Of a stretch of 17,496 nucleotides of DNA, positions 13,410 to 17,496 are shown in pieces. Origin of the DNA: CAZPLZ01 sp964587525 (lineage in GTDB: Bacteria; Oederibacteriota; CAKKQC01). A model generated the notes under the pieces. That model was not told the DNA's origin and ran no database searches. It saw nothing but the letters and a program-made list of their open reading frames with translations. Positions within the stretch are counted from its first letter, which is position 1, and each line of letters opens with the position of its first letter. Both the position numbers and the translations under genes were made by a program. The stretch covers positions 1-17,496 of the forward strand of contig CAZPLZ010000066.1 in NCBI GenBank assembly GCA_964587525.1. The letters are read 5' to 3'.

Positions 13410-16034
13410 ATGCGATGGGACCGTCTAACACTTAAAGCGCAGGAAGCGATGCAGGGCGCTGGCGATGTGGCCGACACGATGAGCCACCAGGCGCTGGAGC
13501 CTGAGCATATCCTGATCGCGCTTCTACAAGATAAAGAAGGGCTCGCCCGGCAGGTGATCGATAAGGCTGGCGTCCCGGTGGACACCCTGCTCGAGGACGT
13601 GCGCCGGGTGGTCGAGCGGTTCCCCAAAGTCGAGGGGGTTCCGGGCCACACCATAAGCCCTCGGCTGAGCCGCACGATGCAGATCGCCTGGGAGGAGGCC
13701 CAGCACCTCAAGGACGAATATTTGAGCGTCGAGCACATCCTGCTGGCCTCGCTGGATTCCTCGCTCGGCGACTTGGCCAAGTTGCTCAAAGCAGCCGGCC
13801 TCACGAAGGAGAAGATGTGGCAGGCCCTGCAATCGGTACGGGGTGGCCAGCGCGTGACCGACCAGGCCCCTGAGGACAAGTACCAGACGTTGGAACGGTA
13901 CTGCAGCGATCTTACCGATGCAGCGCGCAAGGGTAAGCTGGACCCGGTGATCGGCCGGGAGAACGAGATCCGCCGGGTACAGCAGGTGCTGGCGCGTAAG
14001 ACCAAGAATAACCCGGTGCTGATCGGCGAGCCAGGGGTGGGCAAGACCGCAATCGTGGAGGGCCTGGCACTGCGGATTGCCGCAGGAGATGTGCCGGAGG
14101 TGCTCCGGAGGAAGAAGGTGTTGTCGCTGGACCTTGGAGCGATGCTGGCCGGCACCAAGTTCCGCGGCGAGTTTGAAGACCGGATCAAGGCGGTCTTGAA
14201 GGAGATCAATCAGGCGCAAGGCCAGATCATTTTGTTCATCGATGAATTGCACACGATGGTTGGAGCCGGGGGAGCCGAGGGTGCGATTGACGCTTCGAAT
14301 ATGTTAAAACCCGCGCTTGCGCGCGGCGAGCTGCGCTGCATCGGTGCGACCACGCTGGATGAGTACCGGAAGCGGGTGGAGAAGGACGGCGCGCTGGAAC
14401 GCCGGTTCCAGCCAGTGGTGGTTGAGCCCCCGAGCGTGGAGGACACGGTGTCCATCCTGCGCGGGCTCAAGGAGCGCTACGAGGTGCACCACGGTGTTCG
14501 CATTCACGATGCCGCCCTGGTGGCTGCCGCGAAGCTCTCTGACCGGTATATCGCTGACCGGTTCCTGCCGGACAAAGCCATTGACTTGATGGATGAGGCT
14601 GCCGCGAAGCTGCAACTGCAGGTGGACAGTTTGCCGGAAAATCTGGACCTGATCGAGCGCAAGGTGCAGCAGCTCAAGATCGAGCGCGAGGCCCTCATGA
14701 AAGAAGAGGGGGGCAAGTCCAAGGCCCGGCTGGCGGAAGTTGAAGAGAATCTCAGCAGTCTGGAAAAGGAACGGAGCACGCTGCGGGCAAAGTGGGATCA
14801 GGAGAAAGGCGCTGTCGATGAGCTGCGCAACATCAGGAAGGCGGTTGATATTGCGAAGGTGGAGGAAACCAAGGCCATCCGCGAGGGCAACCTCCAGCGG
14901 GCTGCCGAGATCAAATACGGGACCCTGCCGCAGCTGCAGAAGGACTTAGAGCGAGCGCAGGGGGTGCTGGCCGCTTCATCAAACGGACAGCAGTTGATCA
15001 AACAAGAGGTGGATGAGGAAGACATCGCCGAAGTCGTGTCGCGGTGGACCGGGATCCCGGTGTCCAAGATGCTGCAGAGCGAGACGGAAAAGCTGGCCGG
15101 ACTGGAGCAGGTCCTGACGCGGCGAGTCGTTGGGCAGGAAGAAGCGGTGACGGCCGTGTCCAATGCCATCCGGCGTTCCCGAGCCGGATTGCAGGACGAG
15201 CGCCGGCCGATTGGAGCGTTTCTCTTTTTGGGCCCGACTGGTGTCGGCAAGACTGAGTTGGTCAAAGCGCTGGCGGAGAGCTTGTTCGGTGATGAGCGGA
15301 CTGTCGTCCGCCTCGACATGTCCGAGTACACGGAAAAGCACACGGTGTCCCGCCTGATCGGGGCTCCTCCTGGGTACGTGGGCTATGAGCAGGGTGGAAG
15401 CCTGACCGAGCGCATCCGGCGCCGGCCCTACGCCGTGGTCCTGTTCGACGAGGTGGAGAAAGCCCATCCGGAGGTGCTGAACGTGCTCCTGCAGATGATG
15501 GATGACGGGCGGCTGACCGACGGGCAGGGCCGCACGGTGGACTTTCGCAATGTGGTGCTGATCATGACTTCGAACCTGGGGTCAGAGCATCTGATGAAGT
15601 CTTCGATAGGCTACGGGGTAAATGCCGAAAGGGAAGTGGACGAGAACAGCATGCGAAGCGAAGCGCTTTCCGAAGTCCGCAAGTTCTTTCGTCCGGAGTT
15701 CGTGAACCGCCTGGACGAGATCGTGGTCTTCCATGGCTTGTCACTGGCGAACCTGGTTGTGATTGTGGACATGCAACTCAAGCTCCTCGCGAAGACAGCG
15801 GAGGGCCGTGGCCTCACACTCGAGGTGACTCAGGCGGCCAAGGAAGCGCTTGCCAGGGACGGATTCGACCGGGTCTATGGTGCACGGCCCCTCAAGCGGA
15901 AGATCCAGGATACCATCGCCAACCCGCTGGCGCTGAAGTTGTTACAGGGAGAATTCAGCGAAGGCGCCCGGGTGGTGGTGGACTACCGGGACACATCCTA
16001 TACGATCGAAAAGGCCTCACCCGCAAAAGTCTAA
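13410..16034 (+). CDS. clpB: ATP-dependent disaggregase ClpB
   Basis: Hexameric AAA+ chaperone that pulls proteins out of aggregates together with DnaK; cytoplasmic. At 874 residues it has the full ClpB layout (E. coli 857). The Clp-N domain has two repeats (about 1-145). NBD1 has Walker A GEPGVGKT (about 207-214) and Walker B LFIDELHT. The long M-domain coiled coil (about 400-530, rich in Lys, Glu and Leu) distinguishes ClpB from ClpA and ClpC. NBD2 has Walker A GPTGVGKT (about 608-615), Walker B VVLFDEVEKA and the pore-loop stretch GAPPGYVGYEQGG. ATG 13410 has a GAGG-type ribosome site about 9 bases upstream. It stands alone, 93 bp behind the regulator and converging with the MFS gene. No ClpP-binding loop is expected in this family. 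Confidence 0.97.
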   Translation: MRWDRLTLKAQEAMQGAGDVADTMSHQALEPEHILIALLQDKEGLARQVIDKAGVPVDTLLEDVRRVVERFPKVEGVPGHTISPRLSRTMQIAWEEAQHLKDEYLSVEHILLASLDSSLGDLAKLLKAAGLTKEKMWQALQSVRGGQRVTDQAPEDKYQTLERYCSDLTDAARKGKLDPVIGRENEIRRVQQVLARKTKNNPVLIGEPGVGKTAIVEGLALRIAAGDVPEVLRRKKVLSLDLGAMLAGTKFRGEFEDRIKAVLKEINQAQGQIILFIDELHTMVGAGGAEGAIDASNMLKPALARGELRCIGATTLDEYRKRVEKDGALERRFQPVVVEPPSVEDTVSILRGLKERYEVHHGVRIHDAALVAAAKLSDRYIADRFLPDKAIDLMDEAAAKLQLQVDSLPENLDLIERKVQQLKIEREALMKEEGGKSKARLAEVEENLSSLEKERSTLRAKWDQEKGAVDELRNIRKAVDIAKVEETKAIREGNLQRAAEIKYGTLPQLQKDLERAQGVLAASSNGQQLIKQEVDEEDIAEVVSRWTGIPVSKMLQSETEKLAGLEQVLTRRVVGQEEAVTAVSNAIRRSRAGLQDERRPIGAFLFLGPTGVGKTELVKALAESLFGDERTVVRLDMSEYTEKHTVSRLIGAPPGYVGYEQGGSLTERIRRRPYAVVLFDEVEKAHPEVLNVLLQMMDDGRLTDGQGRTVDFRNVVLIMTSNLGSEHLMKSSIGYGVNAEREVDENSMRSEALSEVRKFFRPEFVNRLDEIVVFHGLSLANLVVIVDMQLKLLAKTAEGRGLTLEVTQAAKEALARDGFDRVYGARPLKRKIQDTIANPLALKLLQGEFSEGARVVVDYRDTSYTIEKASPAKV

Positions 16035-16036
16035 CC

Positions 16037-16099
16037 TCAGAACTGGTGGCCGAAGTCGATGAAGATGTTGACGTCTTCACCGCTGCGGCCAGTTGAAGT
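16037..16099 (-). pseudogene. Short remnant resembling the C-terminus of an outer-membrane beta-barrel
   Basis: Directly after the MFS stop, and in the same frame, 20 sense codons run to a TGA at 16039-16037. They end in GEDVNIFIDFGHQF. Every second residue counted back from the final Phe is hydrophobic or aromatic (F, H, F, I, I, V), the pattern of the beta-signal recognised by BamA. It is too short to be a gene. It could be the tail of a deleted barrel protein, or chance. Confidence 0.3.
16041..16094. terminator. Nested inverted repeat between convergent clpB and MFS genes
   Basis: An inner stem of 8 bp (16060-16067 with 16072-16079, one G-T, TTGA loop) sits inside an outer 6-bp repeat AACTGG/CCAGTT (16041-16046 with 16089-16094). 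Its place between two converging genes fits a two-way terminator, though neither side has a good T-tract. Confidence 0.4.
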
Positions 16100-17401
16100 T
16101 CAAGTTTTCGTTGTGAGCCGGCGGGGCGTGTCGGAGACGGGCCTTAAGATGACGTAGCTGATGACCACACTTACCAGCAGAGAGAGAATGGCCGCAGGCC
16201 GGCCCAGTCCCATGATGTCAGCCACCAGCGCCCAGAGGAGCGGCCCGGTGATGGCGGAGAACCGGCCCACCATGCCATAGAGCCCGTAAAATTCCCCGAT
16301 CCGGTCCGGGGGGGTCAGCCGCAGCATGTACGGGCGGTCCGCGGCCCAGGTGCCCCCCAAGGCGATGCCGGCCATGATGGGCACCGGCCAGAAGGTAAGC
16401 TTGGGGAGATGGAGGAATCCGACCGTTGCGGCCCAGGTCAAATCCACCATCCATAGCAAAAGGACAGCGTTGAGTGTCCGCTTGGGGCCGATGCGGTCCG
16501 TCACCCAGCCCCAGACGAACCCGCCGACGATGGCGAATCCGATTGCGGTGGCCATCACGGCACTGACTTCATTCTCGGTGAAGCCAACTTCGTTCGTGAC
16601 GTAGATGCCCATAAACATAATGACGGTGTTAACCGCATCCGTGTAAAACGCCCGGCCGATCAGGAAGCGAAGGAGGCCAGGATAACGCCTTCCCGATCTG
16701 ATGGTGTCACCAACCTGATGGACAGCCCTGATCACAGAAGCTAGCGAGAATCGCTGAACACGCCGGGCCCGCTCCCGGACAAAGAAAAAACATGGCAAGG
16801 CAAACAACAGGAAGAGGATGGCAGTGATCTGGAACAAGGTGGTGTACCGTCCGGTTTGCTCTGGTTGGGGCAGCGCCCCCACGCCGCTGAGGAGGAGATG
16901 CCCGGCGGCGAGGCCGATGAAGGAGCCGAAATAGCCCACCGCTACCCCGATGCCACTGATCCGGCCCCGGTTCGCCTCGGTGCTGACTTGAGGCAGCAGC
17001 GCGTCGTAGAACTGCAAGCCAGCTTGATACGCGATGTTGGCGATGGCAAAGGCGAGGAGCGAAACGAGCATGCCACCGCGTCCGAGGAAGAAGGTCAACG
17101 TGACGCACATCAAGGTGGAAATGACAAGGAATGGCATGCGACGGGGTGCCTGGTCCGTCAGTGCGCCGAGGAACGGGGAGCCGAAGAAGATCACGGCCAT
17201 GGACGCCGCGGTGGCCAGCCCGTAATCGGCATCCCGCCCGCCCATGACGTTGACCACCCACAGGGAGAAATAGAGGGAGACGATGTTCATCGAGAAAATC
17301 GTGTTGGCTAGGTCGTACAGCACCCAGCTTCCGACCGAAAGCTTCAATGGTCTAGTTTCCGTAAGGCCGCGTTGAGCTTGGGATCCACCGTGTAAGGGCA
17401 T
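16100..17401 (-). CDS. MFS transporter, UMF1/Atg22-like
   Basis: An integral membrane protein of about 433 residues with roughly twelve hydrophobic segments. The N-terminal motif GSWVLYDLANTIFSMNIVSLYFSLWV matches the W-x-LYD-x-AN signature of the UMF1 (Atg22-like) branch of the major facilitator superfamily. A positively charged loop follows the second half-start (ALTDQAPRRMPF), as in other MFS carriers. Members are putative exporters, and the substrate here is unknown. Two starts are possible: ATG 17401 (used here, closest to the conserved region) and ATG 17443, which adds 14 residues and has a G-rich stretch upstream. The stop TGA (16102-16100) is followed in frame by the beta-barrel-like remnant. 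The gene converges with clpB and diverges from the partial gene at the right edge. Confidence 0.88.
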   Translation of the reverse strand: MPLHGGSQAQRGLTETRPLKLSVGSWVLYDLANTIFSMNIVSLYFSLWVVNVMGGRDADYGLATAASMAVIFFGSPFLGALTDQAPRRMPFLVISTLMCVTLTFFLGRGGMLVSLLAFAIANIAYQAGLQFYDALLPQVSTEANRGRISGIGVAVGYFGSFIGLAAGHLLLSGVGALPQPEQTGRYTTLFQITAILFLLFALPCFFFVRERARRVQRFSLASVIRAVHQVGDTIRSGRRYPGLLRFLIGRAFYTDAVNTVIMFMGIYVTNEVGFTENEVSAVMATAIGFAIVGGFVWGWVTDRIGPKRTLNAVLLLWMVDLTWAATVGFLHLPKLTFWPVPIMAGIALGGTWAADRPYMLRLTPPDRIGEFYGLYGMVGRFSAITGPLLWALVADIMGLGRPAAILSLLVSVVISYVILRPVSDTPRRLTTKT

Positions 17402-17421
17402 GAAAACAATTGTAGAGGGGG

Positions 17422-17451
17422 TTGCCGGGGCCGGAAAGAGCATGGTATCGT
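17422..17451 (+). promoter_or_regulatory. Possible promoter for the gene at the right edge
   Basis: TTGCCG (17422-17427), an 18-bp spacer, and TATCGT (17446-17451) preceded by TGG (extended -10 type). Each hexamer matches consensus at four of six bases. The start would fall only about 4 bases before ATG 17462. The evidence is weak. Confidence 0.25.
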
Positions 17452-17461
17452 ACCCCCGGTG

Positions 17462-17496
17462 ATGGCAAAGCGAATGTACGAAGTCCTCATGGGTCT
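17462..17496 (+). CDS. First codons of an unidentified gene (runs off the window)
   Basis: ATG 17462 opens a frame reading MAKRMYEVLMG to the right edge. It diverges from the MFS gene and a promoter-like sequence precedes it. Eleven residues do not allow a family call. The start faintly recalls J-domain proteins (MAKRDYYEVLG), but the internal match is poor. Confidence 0.3.
   Translation, partial: MAKRMYEVLMG

Overview
The window reads as chromosomal DNA of a GC-rich, Gram-negative-type (diderm) bacterium. Genes are packed head to tail, often 1-10 bp apart or overlapping, and GTG and TTG starts are common. The gene mix (AlaC-type aminotransferase, slipin/NfeD pair, PPi-type phosphofructokinase, Thermus-like SpeE, ClpB, sigma-54 activator) would fit a Nitrospirota- or NC10-like lineage. 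That placement is inference only, because no marker gene settles it. I see no phage, transposon, CRISPR array or rRNA.

Layout, left to right. (1) 1-560: 3' part of an aquaporin, followed by a strong hairpin. (2) About 653-3444, + strand: alaC, then an FtsE-like ATPase that has lost most catalytic ABC motifs, then FtsX. (3) 3445-6946, + strand: a polyamine block of speD, an aminopropyltransferase resembling Thermus SpeE, and an Arg/Orn/Lys decarboxylase, followed by a DksA/TraR-type protein. A promoter-like sequence and a textbook intrinsic terminator lie in front of speD, so the block looks controlled by transcription attenuation. (4) 6990-7892, + strand: EamA/DMT transporter. (5) 11629-7904, - strand: a tight four-gene operon of PPi-type phosphofructokinase, NfeD protease, slipin and a VOC (glyoxalase-fold) protein. 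(6) 11731-13316, + strand: a promoter, tRNA-Asp(GTC), and an NtrC-like regulator interrupted by an in-frame TAG, with Glu at its phosphorylation site. (7) 13410-16034, + strand: ClpB. (8) 17401-16100, - strand: UMF1-like MFS transporter, with an outer-membrane-protein-like tail remnant just behind its stop. (9) The first codons of a + strand gene run off the right edge.

How the parts work together. SpeD supplies decarboxylated SAM, the decarboxylase supplies a di- or guanidino-amine, and the SpeE-like enzyme joins them. The lack of agmatinase genes here and the Thermus-like SpeE suggest the agmatine-first route to spermidine. The NfeD-slipin pair is a classic membrane quality-control or membrane-organisation module.

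The best candidates for something undescribed are the degenerate FtsE paired with FtsX, the speD leader (terminator, tandem repeats and a possible leader ORF), and the sigma-54 activator with a Glu phosphosite and a mid-domain amber codon.
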